A stretch of 64,000 nucleotides of DNA from Siphonodentalium dalli (GCA_032622095.1 CP136067.1:48773899-48837898); one strand, 5' to 3'; positions 46,901 through 60,745 are shown, counted from the first letter of the stretch. Notes: generated by a model not told the origin, from the sequence alone. Translations and numbers: made by a program.

Positions 46901-49480
46901 AAATGTCACACAGAGTTGACTAATTTCCGCATCCGTAAGAGAAGACGTGTTTTGGACTGGCCTTAAATGTCCTGATAGCAGACAGTTTGACTTCGCTTAT
47001 CACTACTCACTTGTCTGGCATGTTAACAATGAACGCTCGCAGATATTTAATGTTGTCAATTATTGGTGTGGCCATGTAAAATACATGTATTTTACACACA
47101 GAAATTACATGCATACTGTGTGTATCCACCCTTAGGCTGCTGAAATGCTTTCCTAAATTGCTGGATAAACTGTATTCGTGTATAGGTTTCTTGGTGTTAA
47201 TTGTCCGGCCATAATTTTAGCCGGTCCTATATGGTTTTTGTCAAATCTTATTAACCTATTAATGTGGCGTTCATTGTTTTCTTAATTTTAGAAATAATAA
47301 TATAACGTACCTCAGACTTAGTAGGTGTTTCTGATGGGAGAAAAGAACTGAAGCTACCCTCATGTTCGCTGATGTGTGCAGTAGTTGGTGTCTGGAAAAC
47401 AAATTATATTCATTAATGTGGATATAATTAGACATATCAATTAAAATTTATGTCAAGGAACTCAATTACTATTTCCTGTGTGGAACATTCTGTGCCTCTT
47501 ATATTATACATTATAGCATAGACTATTGAAAGAAAATAATCGAAAATATGCGAATAAAATACATAACATAATGTGAGCATGTAGGTGTCATAATACACAC
47601 GTTCGTGTTCATTACTGTGGTTGCGTTCGAATCTTCGCATAAAACGAACTGACGAACTAACTAGTGATCTATTACTTAATATTGTTCTTAAATAAGCACA
47701 ATGTTTAAACTGAAATTGTTTCTCTAAATTACGGATAATAGGTCCTTATAAATCACGTTTGTACGAGTTGGCAATTTCTCCTGCTCTAATCCTGCTTACC
47801 TCTACGTCTATACCGCTATCTCTGGACGACTCGTCGACGTGAAGCTTGAAGTCACAAGGGCTCAACAGCTGGATGATATCCATGGTATCGTCTATGTCGA
47901 AAGTGATGTTAGGAATCTGAAAGAAAAATGGTTTCAATTAATTAATATGGCAAAAGAGGACGTATTGACGTCAACTCGGATATCAACCTACAATCAACTA
48001 CACTCTCGATAAATATAGGCCATATATTAATAATATAATAAATTTATACTGTGGGAATTTGATCTATTCTGGTAATATTCTCCGATACGTTCATTTATTT
48101 GAAATATTTAATAACACGCGGAAATATTCAGGCAACTAAAAATATATTGGGCAATAAATTGTTGCCGCTAAATTCCACCACCTCGCTAAAGAATGTCAGA
48201 CAATGAGCACATGCTACATGCCACTGATAAGATATATTTGATCCAGTTTACGCGGTGGCGATGTGAATGATAAATATAAGGGAATACATTATAACTTAAA
48301 ATATGTGTATCGACATAGAGGTGTATTCCAGTTCGAAATTTTAAATAATAGCATTAGGGCTCTACAAGTACCAGTTTTGAAACATTTGAAATGGATTGAG
48401 GTACACGGTAAAACTAATAACCACGCGATGACGACGATACTCACAATGGATTCAAGGCGAGAAGAGCGAATGAATAAAAAGTTCAAACTTTACTGCTTAA
48501 GTAAGGAACATAATGTTGTTTATTTTGAAAATACGTGAGAAACGATTCGCGATGTTGTATGATAACAAATTGTAACACATCGGGATCGCGTGGCAGAATG
48601 TTGCTCACGAATACGGTTGCCTATCACAACTCGGGGCGTTAAAATTACACAGATAGTGGGAAGAGCAGCGTCGATGCGCATGACAACGTGTTAGATTTCT
48701 TGTTCAGAAGTGTTTAGTCGCATGTTTGGAAGTGAGATAACAGTTTGTGAGTGAAATTCAGCCCAGGAACTGTCAACTATATTGTTTACAACTTATCAAC
48801 TATGTTAGCAATTTAGTCAGTCGGTGATTTGCTGAAGATGAATAACGATCAATGGGGGATCACGAACCTCACGAAGGCCCACAAAATATACTAACAGTGA
48901 CACTGCGCTTTTTTTTGTTATCTGCTGAATAACATCGGGACCTAACTTTTCTAAATTCTATGAAATGAACAAATCTGTATCGGGCACAATTAGTCTGGAC
49001 AATGCATGCACCAATGTTACCACCAATGTGATGAGAATTCAACAATTTTATGCGACCTACTAGCTTCAATATAATACTCTTTATTCCGGCCTCCACGTAT
49101 TCCGGCTTCCACGATGAAGAGCAGTGAGGTTATTGAATTGTATGGTTTTCTATTCACAAATTCGTGGAGAGTGTATATAAACAACAAAAAAACAATTGTA
49201 AAAGACAAATCCAAATGTAAAAGTCAGTTAGCACATATCAGCGCGGAACGGGTGTTGTAACTTAAAAAAAAATAGGTACACATTATTAAGAGATCCGGTT
49301 TTGTGTATATGTAAACATAATTTTAAACATACCATATTGTAGATAGTTAAAAGTATTGAGTGTTTATATATGAATATGCGTTTTCTACTGCAACAAAATG
49401 AACTGACAAGTTAAGACGGGACACCATTTTATTAACTACGCGCACATATCACGTGACTTCAGTTGAGCTTGGCTTACCAT
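43914..49480 (-). CDS. cdc25: CDC25-like dual-specificity phosphatase, copy IV (intact)
   Basis: Exons: ATG 49478-49480, E3 47800-47916, E4 47311-47391, E5 45947-46222, E6 45423-45521, E7 44806-44927, E8 44270-44387, E9 43914-44039 (TAG 43916-43914). All splice sites are canonical and the CDS is 942 nt, 313 aa. The catalytic loop is [10 protein letters not shown] (Cys 223, Arg 229); the C-terminal tail ends [14 protein letters not shown], equivalent to the Trp- and Arg-rich tail that docks CDK-cyclin in vertebrate CDC25. The protein is short for the family (about 470-580 aa in humans) because the N-terminal regulatory part is only ~130 residues; no clear 14-3-3 consensus was seen. DSG near residue 34 resembles, but does not fully match, a beta-TrCP degron. 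It likely acts in nucleus and cytoplasm. Confidence 0.95.
46367..47131. mobile_element. TIR element in intron 4 of copy IV
   Basis: Same ends and TTA flanks (46364-46366, 47132-47134). Nearly identical to the copy V element; orthologous by duplication of the gene. Confidence 0.75.
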
Positions 49481-49568
49481 ATTGTGCAAGTGATTGAATT
49501 TCAACCGACAAAGAGTCACTTCGTACTATGTCCCTAGCCCATAAGCGCGACTGGCGGCGTTTTCTCGC
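49478..49568 (-). other. Exon 2 of CDC25 copy IV (5' UTR ending in ATG)
   Basis: 91 nt, acceptor CTATCAG|GCGAG, donor ATATG|GTAAGC. The start ATG is its final triplet. Upstream ORF ATG-GGC-TAG at 49542-49534. A longer frame crossing this exon (49490-49660, minus) has no ATG and would read into a stop when spliced to E3, so it is rejected as coding. Confidence 0.6.
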
Positions 49569-49639
49569 CTGATAGTGTGAAAGTCTGACCCCTTTATTAA
49601 TCACCGGAACCAACTTATATGTTTCGTCGTTAACATTAT

Positions 49640-51300
49640 CACTCCATGAGGAGCTTATCACTCCGAGGGGAGCTTTGCGAATATGACAAGATAGAAGAAT
49701 TCGTTTCGTTTTTTTTTCAACTCAGGTTTTGCCCCCAAATTATCCTTAGTAATGCTCACTTCCATAACATTCCAGTGATGTTCGGAAGATCAATATACAC
49801 GTATGTCGATAAATGCAACAATGCGGACTTCATATGCCAACGGATGACGTATACAGGCCCTACGTAAGTCACTGAGTTCTATAAATATATATAGGGACAC
49901 CATTAAACAATAAAGAGCGTTCATTGACAGTATATTCATGACATGTTTCTAAAGAGCATATTTCTAACTCTTGTGTGGAAACAGTTTCTAATGCTCATGT
50001 GAATTTATTTTTGGAGATATATTTATGCAGTCTGTATGACGACATTTCATCTGATTATATTGATCATACATATATACTACCACATTGCGTAACTATGTAT
50101 AGGCGTAACCATATAAAGAGCGTTTTAGGTTCAATGTTTAACTGAGTTCAACCCTCCGCACAGCAGTGAGGCAAACGCGCTATATTTTCACCACACCGGG
50201 AACATAACTCTTGTGAATTTATTTTTGGAGATATATTTATGCAGTCTGTATGACGACATTTCATCTGATTATATTGATCATACATATATAATACCACATT
50301 GCGTAACTATGTATAGGCGTAACCATATAAAGAGCGTTTTAGGTTCAATGTTTAACTGAGTTCAACCCTCCGCACAGTAGTGAGGCAAACGCGCTATATT
50401 TTTACCACACAGGGAACATACATAACTGAACGCTCTTTATAGTGTTACATACAGCCGACTAAGAGTATGTTCCAAGAGCTGGAAAACTTCGCAATTGGTC
50501 TTATATTTATGTGACGCGCGTTGGAGCTTATCACTCCAAGAGGAACTTTGCGAATATGACAAGTTTGAAGAATTCGTTTTGTTTTTCAATTCATGTTTTG
50601 CCCCCGAATTATCCTTATTAATGGTAACTTCTATAACATTCCAGTGATGTTCGGAAGATCAATATACACGTAGGTCGATAAATACACAATCCGGACGACG
50701 TAGGCCTTATGCCAAGGAGTTCTATAAATATATATAGAGGCACCATGAAACAATAAAGAGCGTTCATTGACAGTATATTCATGACATGTTTCTAAAGAGC
50801 ATATTTCTAACTCTTGTGTGGAAACAGTTTCTAATGCTCATGTGAATTTGTTTTTGGAGATACATGTACACAGTCTGTATGACGACATTTCATCTGATTA
50901 TATGGTCCATATATATATACTACCACATTGCGTAACTATGTACAGGCGTAACAATATAAAGAGCGTTTTAGGTTCAATGTTTACCTGAGTTCAACCCTCC
51001 GCACAGCAGTGAGGCAAACGCTCTATATTTTTACCACATCGGGAACATACATAACTGAACGCTCTTTATAGTGTTACATACATCCGACTAAGGGTATGTT
51101 CTAAGAGCTGGAAAACTTCGCAATTGGTCTTATATTTATGTGGCGCGTGTTGGAAAGGGACGAAGCACTAGGAATTTAGTTTTTACACAAAAAGTACCTA
51201 TATATTAAATTTATATACAGGTAAGTTACACATAAGTGAAGCAAGCGCTCTTTATTTTTTTGCCGTATCATCAATAAACTGGCAAGCAATACAGCTCTTT
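49640..51300. repeat. Intron-1 repeat array, copy IV
   Basis: Same order as copy III without the 923-bp segment: a truncated module near 50,104-50,200, full modules near 50,313-50,445 and 50,946-51,080, then the single-copy tail with the short hairpin. Confidence 0.8.
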
Positions 51301-51696
51301 GTCGACTTTTTTATTTTCGGAACTGGACAGGGGTGTGCGGAAAAGCGAGAACAATTCCACGGTGATTTAAGTGGCAACCCAAAATGAACAGTGACAGTTT
51401 ACAATTTAATATGCATCCGTTATAATTCAAACTATGGACAAACCCCCGTTTTATGAGCATATATAAATACACGATTTGATATCCAATAGTACTTACTATA
51501 TTGACTGTTCTGATTGCATATTTCTTGGAGTTTTACTATAAAAACAATCAAGTAGAGTGTCTAAAACGATTATCTCGATCCTGACCACGAAGCGAGGAAA
51601 CCATACATGCATCAATTTAATGGATCTGGTTGAATTATGCCATATAGTTGACGTGAAGGCCACATAAGAACATGAGAATGAGTAATCGTAACTTAC

Positions 51697-51782
51697 CTTG
51701 TGCGCCTGTGTATGAACCGGGAATATAGAACTCTAGGCTACCGAGTACCACTCGTATTAGCTTTCGTTTTGCTGTATATATA
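51697..51782 (-). promoter_or_regulatory. TATA promoter and exon 1 of CDC25 copy IV
   Basis: TATATATA at 51782-51775 (minus); donor CAAG|GTAAGT, exon end 51697. About 1.09 kb separates it from the stop codon of copy V, the next gene upstream. Confidence 0.55.
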
Positions 51783-52870
51783 GGGTTTCGATTCCTCATA
51801 AGGATTTCCCAAAATGAAGCCGCTTAATGAGATAATGTTGTTTCGGAAATAACAAGGTTTCCTATTTCTGGATCTTTAATAATCCTCTTATGGGAATTTA
51901 AATCGTCGGGTCCTTCGTCAACAGATACCACAAGCATCCCACTTTGACAGTTTGACCAAAAAAAATAATTAAGTATTGCTCACTCTTAATGAAAATTCAA
52001 CACGAGACATAGTCTGTGGCTTGTACTGAAAACGGAACGAACAAGTACATATTATGTTATTAGATGCAAGTGGCAACAGGACTTCCGTCGTGGAGAAAAT
52101 CACTCTGGGCTAGACGATGTCATGGGTTCGAACTTCGAACATATACTATTAAACTAAAATAATTGTAATGTGGTTGTTACTTTGGAATTACACATTTTAT
52201 TACAAAATTATAGCATACACATTTTGTATTACAAAATTAGTAAATTCCAAAGTAACACTCACGTTACACTAATTTTTTTTATTATGGTACAAGTTGTTGC
52301 CTACGCTATTAAAATTTCGGAGTTCATAGTACTCGCCATCTTCTTCGCGGTTCAAATCACCATGTTTGTAATTTTATAGTATTGGGCCCTGGGATGAGGG
52401 AAATCACAATGTGCCATTGTCTTCGATTGAGTAGTAACATAAGTTTGAGAACAATATTTATTCACAATGTAGCACGTTATGTGAAACAATATATATTAAC
52501 AATAATTTAACCAGCTCTTTATATCATATACATTTTTATAAATAACAAAAACATTATCACAGCTAAGCTTGAAATCAAAACAAAAATCTCAGACACCAAG
52601 CAGTTCATATATTGCTATACCCAAATTACTTTGGGGGGGGGGGGAAATGTATTAATAAATATTTAGTCAAGAAAGACGTGTGACTACCGTCAAGTGCGGC
52701 TGAACTACGCCACAACGCCGTTAAACATGGTTGAACCCCATTTGAACATCGAAAATGTGCGCTGATCAAGTTTTAATCACTTGGTGCACTGGTGTCTGAG
52801 AAATAACATAACAACAAATAACAAATAACAACAAACAACAGAGTAACAACAACTTGATGACGACGAACAG
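51783..52870. other. Spacer between copies IV and V
   Basis: Nearly identical to the III-IV spacer, including the hairpin near 52,176-52,256, the polyadenylation signal for copy V (minus AATAAA, 52462-52457) and a G run of 12 (52633-52644). No gene was seen. Confidence 0.55.
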
Positions 52871-55800
52871 CTAGAATCTCAGCGATCTCTTTCTCTGACC
52901 GTTGGACCAGGACTTGGACTTGGCTCGGAAGTGACGTAGCTGAGATGAGTAATCCTGGTGCAGCATAGGTCGATATGACTGCGGGGTGCAGAGCGCCTGG
53001 AAAGAGTAATATATAGCAAATAAGTACAAAATAATACTTTCACAGTTTCACGAATTATATGTAGAAAACGTACTTGTTGAGGTGCTGAAACACCGTTGCA
53101 TCGACAGTGAACTACATTTGTTGCAATTACTCTACACATGTGTGTATCAAACGTGAGCTTATTGGCACAATGTCTTGTCACCATATTTTGAAACGAATTT
53201 CGAAAATGTAGTGAAACAAAACGCACCTGTTTGGATTCGAAGAATTCCTTATATCCGCCATGAAGTATATAGATTTCAGGGTAAAACAGGTTCGGGTAAT
53301 TCTCTGCGTTCATCTCTCTGTCCTTCTGTCGCAGGTGCCTGAGCCTAGAAATGAATACATTCAGATATAAACCTTCGCTCACGACATAATCATAGCAATC
53401 ACATATACATGTAGTTAACTGTATTGCTACGTGTATGCTTACATCCGATTACAAAGAACTTAATTAAATAATTAAATAATGCTACAATTTATCCTTTTCA
53501 TTTTCATGTTAAACTCAAAGGGGTACTGTATACTAAATCCGGCCATATATGGGACCATCTGCGTTTATACCGAATATCAGCATAACATTAATGAATTAGA
53601 GACATGGATTAGTGTAAAATACACGTGTACTCTATGCACGATGCAAACAACATGGTAATTATAATGAAAATGAATTTAGTGTTTTAAGGTTTGTCAATTA
53701 GCCTATTCCATTCATATGTTAATACATTAATAAACTATGGTTGACATAGAATTGATACTTACATTTTTGGACCGCGTTCAGATGAGAACTCGCAGTGAAA
53801 GATGACGATGGTCCTGTGTTTGAGGGGAGCGTCGCCCAAAAACCTCTTCTCGATCATCGCCTGCGTGTGGAGATTCTCAGCATCCTGCAAATAAGAGGTG
53901 ACTTAGATACAGATCCTTAGACAATACAAACACTACACAATTCAACCGCAAAATCGCCCGACAGGAAAACTGATCATTATTATAACAAAAATATAATTTT
54001 GTTCGGGTATTGACGATTGTTAACAATGGGTGGCTGCATTTAGATTCTTGACACACACCACCATTAAGAGTGATACAATAAATCTGAATTGATATTCTGA
54101 GCGTGTTACCAATTTAATTATTGGACTCATTATCAACAAAAAAACAAAAGAAATAAAACTATACGGATATACATGTAAAAATTTGTAATACATGTATATG
54201 TAATTTCAACATATATATTGATATTTGTTACGTAATAAAATAATGTTGTCAATCAAAATAATGCCAATAAGATAATTTAACTTGACATGATCCTCATTAT
54301 TTTACAAAAGAAATAAATCGATTGCTGTGTTATATTGGCAAATATTAGAGCAGAGGTCATGTCGGTGACGCACACGTACCTGGATATGTCCACCTTCGTA
54401 CTCATATGGGTATCGACAGTCTACGACCACAAACTCGTCGATGCTGTTGCTGAATCGGCCTGACATCAAATCTTCCAACTGTAAACCAAAATTATCAATT
54501 TCACTATCTATATTTTAAAACACATCTTTCCTAACTACTTTATTATCTTATCCCTTCTATCACACCTCACTCTTACTCATCCCTGCACTCGCTTAACTAT
54601 TCCAACATTTATGAGAGAATAGAGAACTATATTTGAATTTCCGCCTTTACATTGTAGCTGCCTGTATTGAAACTTGAGGTAACATTTACATAGCAATTAT
54701 TTTTATAAAAGCCATAGGCTTGTTATCCCGTCATAATTTGAACAGTTTACTTTTCTATCAGTTTGAATTTCAGATATAGAAGGAAGTCCAGATAGTTGGG
54801 CACAAAAGCAACATGGAAACATTCATATTACACGTATACGACAATCAAATAAATGTATGTCTCGATTATCGAATAGATACATTAATACGTTGAAATCACT
54901 CACTGTTTGTGGGGAGATGTACTTGAGGTCCTTGTGTCGACCTGAGATGACATGGAGAGTGTAGCTCGAGGTCCCGTCACCGATCAGATCAACGTTGGAG
55001 GTCATGGAGTTGAGAGCTTCTTTAATTCTCATGTCGTCTTTGTCTGATTTCTCTAACAGTTGGCGTTTGGCTGGTGGTTCGATGACATCACATTTCTCGG
55101 TGATCTGGCGTTTCAGACAGTTGTCGGAGGATTTTGAACGTCCGAAAAGACATCGAACTGGTCTACGACGGATGGACAACTGGAAGCGAAATATTTAGAA
55201 CAGTGATACATGTATCAAAATATCATATAATTATTTGCTTAGCTGTTTGTATTTAAATACTTAAATTATAAGCGTAAACTTAGATGCCACACATACACTA
55301 TAGAAATATGGCTTCTTGTCTTAGGGTGGATACACACATGCATGCAACCTCTGTAATTATCGTGTATTTGGCGTTTTACACGGATAAAATACAGACAATG
55401 TAACATGTGTCCACTGACAACCCAATCATTGCGGACGTGTTGACCGCACTGAGTTCTAGTTCCAATTAAGGAATGTAGAGAAGCCGCTATCTTGGACCGA
55501 GTCGCCAGGCCACTTAATATACTTGTTCGTGGGATAACCCAGATGGTGGACGTTCTATTTAAATAATTATTAGTCCTCTCTTGATATTTATAGAAGTGGT
55601 GGATCCGGATTTCCCCGACGCAGGGGCTATATATATATGATCCCGAAAGCTACCAGGCGGGGGTGGCTAACTCTGAGCTATTTAAGTAAAACATTATATT
55701 GTACCTTCTTGCGCAGATTATTCCGACCGATATACAACTAAGTTCCTTAGCGATTTGAAGCTTTCAGGACCCCATGCCAAACAAGCATCATGGTCGAACA

Positions 55801-58439
55801 TATTCTATATGAAGCCTGTATATGCCAGACGTGTCGCTTCTGGTGTTCGTGCATTAATAAAATGTCACACAGAGTTGACTAATTTCCGCATCCGTAAGAG
55901 AAGACGTGTTTTGGACTGGCCTTAAATGTCCTGATAGCAGACAGTTTGACTTCGCTTATCACTACTCACTTGTCTGGCATGTTAACAATGAACGCTCGCA
56001 GATATTTAATGTTGTCAATTATTGGTGTGGCCATGTAAAATACATGTATTTTACACACAGAAATTACATGCATACTGTGTGTATCCACCCTTAGGCTGCT
56101 GAAATGCTTTCCTAAATTGCTGGATAAACTGTATTCGTGTATAGGTTTCTTGGTGTTAATTGTCCGGCCATAATTTTAGCCGGTCCTATATGGTTTTTGT
56201 CAAATCTTATTAACCTATTAATGTGGCGTTCATTGTTTTCTTAATTTTAGAAATAATAATATAACGTACCTCAGACTTAGTAGGTGTTTCTGATGGGAGA
56301 AAAGAACTGAAGCTACCCTCATGTTCGCTGATGTGTGCAGTAGTTGGTGTCTGGAAAACAAATTATATTCATTAATGTGGATATAATTAGACATATCAAT
56401 TAAAATTTATGTCAAGGAACTCAATTACTATTTCCTGTGTGGAACATTCTGTGCCTCTAATATTATACATTATAGCATAGACTATTGAAAGAAAATAATC
56501 GAAAATATGCGAATAAAATACATAACATAATGTGAGCATGTAGGTGTCATAATACACACGTTCGTGTTCATTACTGTGGTTGCGTTCGAATCTTCGCATA
56601 AAACGAACTGACGAACTAACTAGTGATCTATTACTTAATATTGTTCTTAAATAAGCACAATGTTTAAACTGAAATTGTTTCTCTAAATTACGGATAATAG
56701 GTCCTTATAAATCACGTTTGTACGAGTTGGCAATTTCTCCTGCTCTAATCCTGCTTACCTCTACGTCTATACCGCTATCTCTGGACGACTCGTCGACGTG
56801 AAGCTTGAAGTCACAAGGGCTCAACAGCTGGATGATATCCATGGTATCGTCTATGTCGAAAGTGATGTTAGGAATCTGAAAGAAAAATGGTTTCAATTAA
56901 TTAATATGGCAAAAGAGGACGTATTGACGTCAACTCGGATATCAACCTACAATCAACTACACTCTCGATAAATATAGGCCATATATTAATAATATAATAA
57001 ATTTATACTGTGGGAATTTGATCTATTCTGGTAATATTCTCCGATACGTTCATTTATTTGAAATATTTAATAACACGCGGAAATATTCAGGCAACTAAAA
57101 ATATATTGGGCAATAAATTGTTGCCGCTAAATTCCACCACCTCGCTAAAGAATGTCAGACAATGAGCACATGCTACATGCCACTGATAAGATATATTTGA
57201 TCCAGTTTACGCGGTGGCGATGTGAATGATAAATATAAGGGAATACATTATAACTTAAAATATGTGTATCGACATAGAGGTGTATTCCAGTTCGAAATTT
57301 TAAATAATAGCATTAGGGCTCTACAAGTACCAGTTTTGAAACATTTGAAATGGATTGAGGTACACGGTAAAACTAATAACCACGCGATGACGACGATACT
57401 CACAATGGATTCAAGGCGAGAAGAGCGAATGAATAAAAAGTTCAAACTTTACTGCTTAAGTAAGGAACATAATGTTGTTTATTTTGAAAATACGTGAGAA
57501 ACGATTCGCGATGTTGTATGATAACAAATTGTAACACATCGGGATCGCGTGGCAGAATGTTGCTCACGAATACGGTTGCCTATCACAACTCGGGGCGTTA
57601 AAATTACACAGATAGTGGGAAGAGCAGCGTCGATGCGCATGACAACGTGTTAGATTTCTTGTTCAGAAGTGTTTAGTCGCATGTTTGGAAGTGAGATAAC
57701 AGTTTGTGAGTGAAATTCAGCCCAGGAACTGTCAACTATATTGTTTACAACTTATCAACTATGTTAGCAATTTAGTCAGTCGGTGATTTGCTGAAGATGA
57801 ATAACGATCAATGGGGGATCACGAACCTCACGAAGGCCCACAAAATATACTAACAGTGACACTGCGCTTTTTTTTGTTATCTGCTGAATAACATCGGGAC
57901 CTAACTTTTCTAAATTCTATGAAATGAACAAATCTGTATCGGGCACAATTAGTCTGGACAATGCATGCACCAATGTTACCACCAATGTGATGAGAATTCA
58001 ACAATTTTATGCGACCTACTAGCTTCAATATAATACTCTTTATTCCGGCCTCCACGTATTCCGGCTTCCACGATGAAGAGCAGTGAGGTTATTGAATTGT
58101 ATGGTTTTCTATTCACAAATTCGTGGAGAGTGTATATAAACAACAAAAAAACAATTGTAAAAGACAAATCCAAATGTAAAAGTCAGTTAGCACATATCAG
58201 CGCGGAACGGGTGTTGTAACTTAAAAAAAAATAGGTACACATTATTAAGAGATCCGGTTTTGTGTATATGTAAACATAATTTTAAACATACCATATTGTA
58301 GATAGTTAAAAGTATTGAGTGTTTATATATGAATATGCGTTTTCTACTGCAACAAAATGAACTGACAAGTTAAGACGGGACACCATTTTATTAACTACGC
58401 GCACATATCACGTGACTTCAGTTGAGCTTGGCTTACCAT
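52871..58439 (-). CDS. cdc25: CDC25-like dual-specificity phosphatase, copy V (intact)
   Basis: Exons: ATG 58437-58439, E3 56759-56875, E4 56270-56350, E5 54904-55179, E6 54380-54478, E7 53763-53884, E8 53227-53344, E9 52871-52996. The predicted protein of 313 aa appears the same as copy IV, and introns differ by only scattered bases (for example a 2-base insertion near 55,388 inside the TIR element and TCTAATATT at 56,455). The offset from copy IV is 8,957 bp. Either a very recent duplication or gene conversion keeps the two alike; an assembly duplication is also possible. Active site Cys 223 and Arg 229 are present. Confidence 0.94.
55324..56090. mobile_element. TIR element in intron 4 of copy V
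   Basis: Same ends and TTA flanks (55321-55323, 56091-56093). Two extra bases near 55,388 compared with copy IV. Confidence 0.75.
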
Positions 58440-58527
58440 ATTGTGCAAGTGATTGAATTTCAACCGACAAAGAGTCACTTCGTACTATGTCCCTAGCCCA
58501 TAAGCGCGACTGGCGGCGTTTTCTCGC
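58437..58527 (-). other. Exon 2 of CDC25 copy V (5' UTR ending in ATG)
   Basis: 91 nt with the same acceptor and donor as copy IV, ATG as the last triplet, and the two-codon upstream ORF at 58501-58493. Confidence 0.6.
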
Positions 58528-58599
58528 CTGATAGTGTGAAAGTCTGACCCCTTTATTAATCACCGGAACCAACTTATATGTTTCGTCGTTAACATTATC

Positions 58600-60260
58600 A
58601 CTCCATGAGGAGCTTATCACTCCGAGGGGAGCTTTGCGAATATGACAAGATAGAAGAATTCGTTTCGTTTTTTTTTTCAACTCAGGTTTTGCCCCCAAAT
58701 TATCCTTAGTAATGCTCACTTCCATAACATTCCAGTGATGTTCGGAAGATCAATATACACGTATGTCGATAAATGCAACAATGCGGACTTCATATGCCAA
58801 CGGATGACGTATACAGGCCCTACGTAAGTCACTGAGTTCTATAAATATATATAGGGACACCATTAAACAATAAAGAGCGTTCATTGACAGTATATTCATG
58901 ACATGTTTCTAAAGAGCATATTTCTAACTCTTGTGTGGAAACAGTTTCTAATGCTCATGTGAATTTATTTTTTGGAGATATATTTATGCAGTCTGTATGA
59001 CGACATTTCATCTGATTATATTGATCATACATATATACTACCACATTGCGTAACTATGTATAGGCGTAACCATATAAAGAGCGTTTTAGGTTCAATGTTT
59101 AACTGAGTTCAACCCTCCGCACAGCAGTGAGGCAAACGCGCCTATATTTTCACCACACCGGGAACATAACTCTTGTGAATTTATTTTTGGAGATATATTT
59201 ATGCAGTCTGTATGACGACATTTCATCTGATTATATTGATCATACATATATAATACCACATTGCGTAACTATGTATAGGCGTAACCATATAAAGAGCGTT
59301 TTAGGTTCAATGTTTAACTGAGTTCAACCCTCCGCACAGTAGTGAGGCAAACGCGCTATATTTTTACCACACAGGGAACATACATAACTGAACGCTCTTT
59401 ATAGTGTTACATACAGCCGACTAAGAGTATGTTCCAAGAGCTGGAAAACTTCGCAATTGGTCTTATATTTATGTGACGCGCGTTGGAGCTTATCACTCCA
59501 AGAGGAACTTTGCGAATATGACAAGTTTGAAGAATTCGTTTTGTTTTTCAATTCATGTTTTGCCCCCGAATTATCCTTATTAATGGTAACTTCTATAACA
59601 TTCCAGTGATGTTCGGAAGATCAATATACACGTAGGTCGATAAATACACAATCCGGACGACGTAGGCCTTATGCCAAGGAGTTCTATAAATATATATAGA
59701 GGCACCATGAAACAATAAAGAGCGTTCATTGACAGTATATTCATGACATGTTTCTAAAGAGCATATTTCTAACTCTTGTGTGGAAACAGTTTCTAATGCT
59801 CATGTGAATTTGTTTTTGGAGATACATGTACACAGTCTGTTATGACGACATTTCATCTGATTATATGGTCCATATATATATACTACCACATTGCGTAACT
59901 ATGTACAGGCGTAACAATATAAAGAGCGTTTTAGGTTCAATGTTTACCTGAGTTCAACCCTCCGCACAGCAGTGAGGCAAACGCTCTATATTTTTACCAC
60001 ATCGGGAACATACATAACTGAACGCTCTTTATAGTGTTACATACAGCCGACTAAGGGTATGTTCTAAGAGCTGGAAAACTTCGCAATTGGTCTTATATTT
60101 ATGTGGCGCGTGTTGGAAAGGGACGAAGCACTAGGAATTTAGTTTTTACACAAAAAGTACCTATATATTAGATTTATATACAGGTAAGTTACACATAAGT
60201 GAAGCAAGCGCTCTTTATTTTTTTGCCGTATCATCAATAAACTGGCAAGCAATACAGCTC
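58600..60260. repeat. Intron-1 repeat array, copy V
   Basis: Same order as copy IV: truncated module near 59,063-59,160, full modules near 59,279-59,410 and 59,910-60,040. Differences from copy IV are single bases, such as one extra C at CGCGCCTATATT and an extra T near 59,840. Confidence 0.8.
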
Positions 60261-60659
60261 TTTGTCGACTCTTTTATTTTCGGAACTGGACAGGGGTGTG
60301 CGGAAAAGCGAGAACAATTCCACGGTGATTTAAGTGGCAACCCAAAATGAACAGTGACAGTTTACAATTTAATATGCATCCGTTATAATTCAAACTATGG
60401 ACAAACCCCCGTTTTATGAGCATATATAAATACACGATTTGATATCCAATAGTACTTACTATATTGACTGTTCTGATTGCATATTTCTTGGAGTTTTACT
60501 ATAAAAACAATCAAGTAGAGTGTCTAAAACGATTATCTCGATCCTGACCACGAAGCGAGGAAACCATACATGCATCAATTTAATGGATCTGGTTGAATTA
60601 TGCCATATAGTTGACGTGAAGGCCACATAAGAACATGAGAATGAGTAATCGTAACTTAC

Positions 60660-60745
60660 CTAGTGCGCCTGTGTATGAACCGGGAATATAGAACTCTAGG
60701 CTACCGAGTACCACTCGTATTAGCTTTCGTTTTGCTGTATATATA
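60660..60745 (-). promoter_or_regulatory. TATA promoter and exon 1 of CDC25 copy V
   Basis: TATATATA at 60745-60738 (minus); donor CTAG|GTAAGT instead of CAAG|GTAAGT, exon end 60660. The donor GT is intact. Confidence 0.55.

Noticed and set aside
48263-48538. Plus frame of 91 codons in intron 2, repeated in all copies
   Set aside because: Both strands are open in the same region, no motif is recognised, end points change between copies, and conservation is no higher than the surrounding intron.
49449-49661. Minus frame over exon 2 (with relatives at 13925, 29905, 38755 and 58408) as an N-terminal coding exon
   Set aside because: It starts from GTG, not ATG; in copy II it is frameshifted; and if spliced at the GTAAGC donor it would read GAT-TCC-TAA into E3, a stop. 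The ATG at the exon end is the consistent start.
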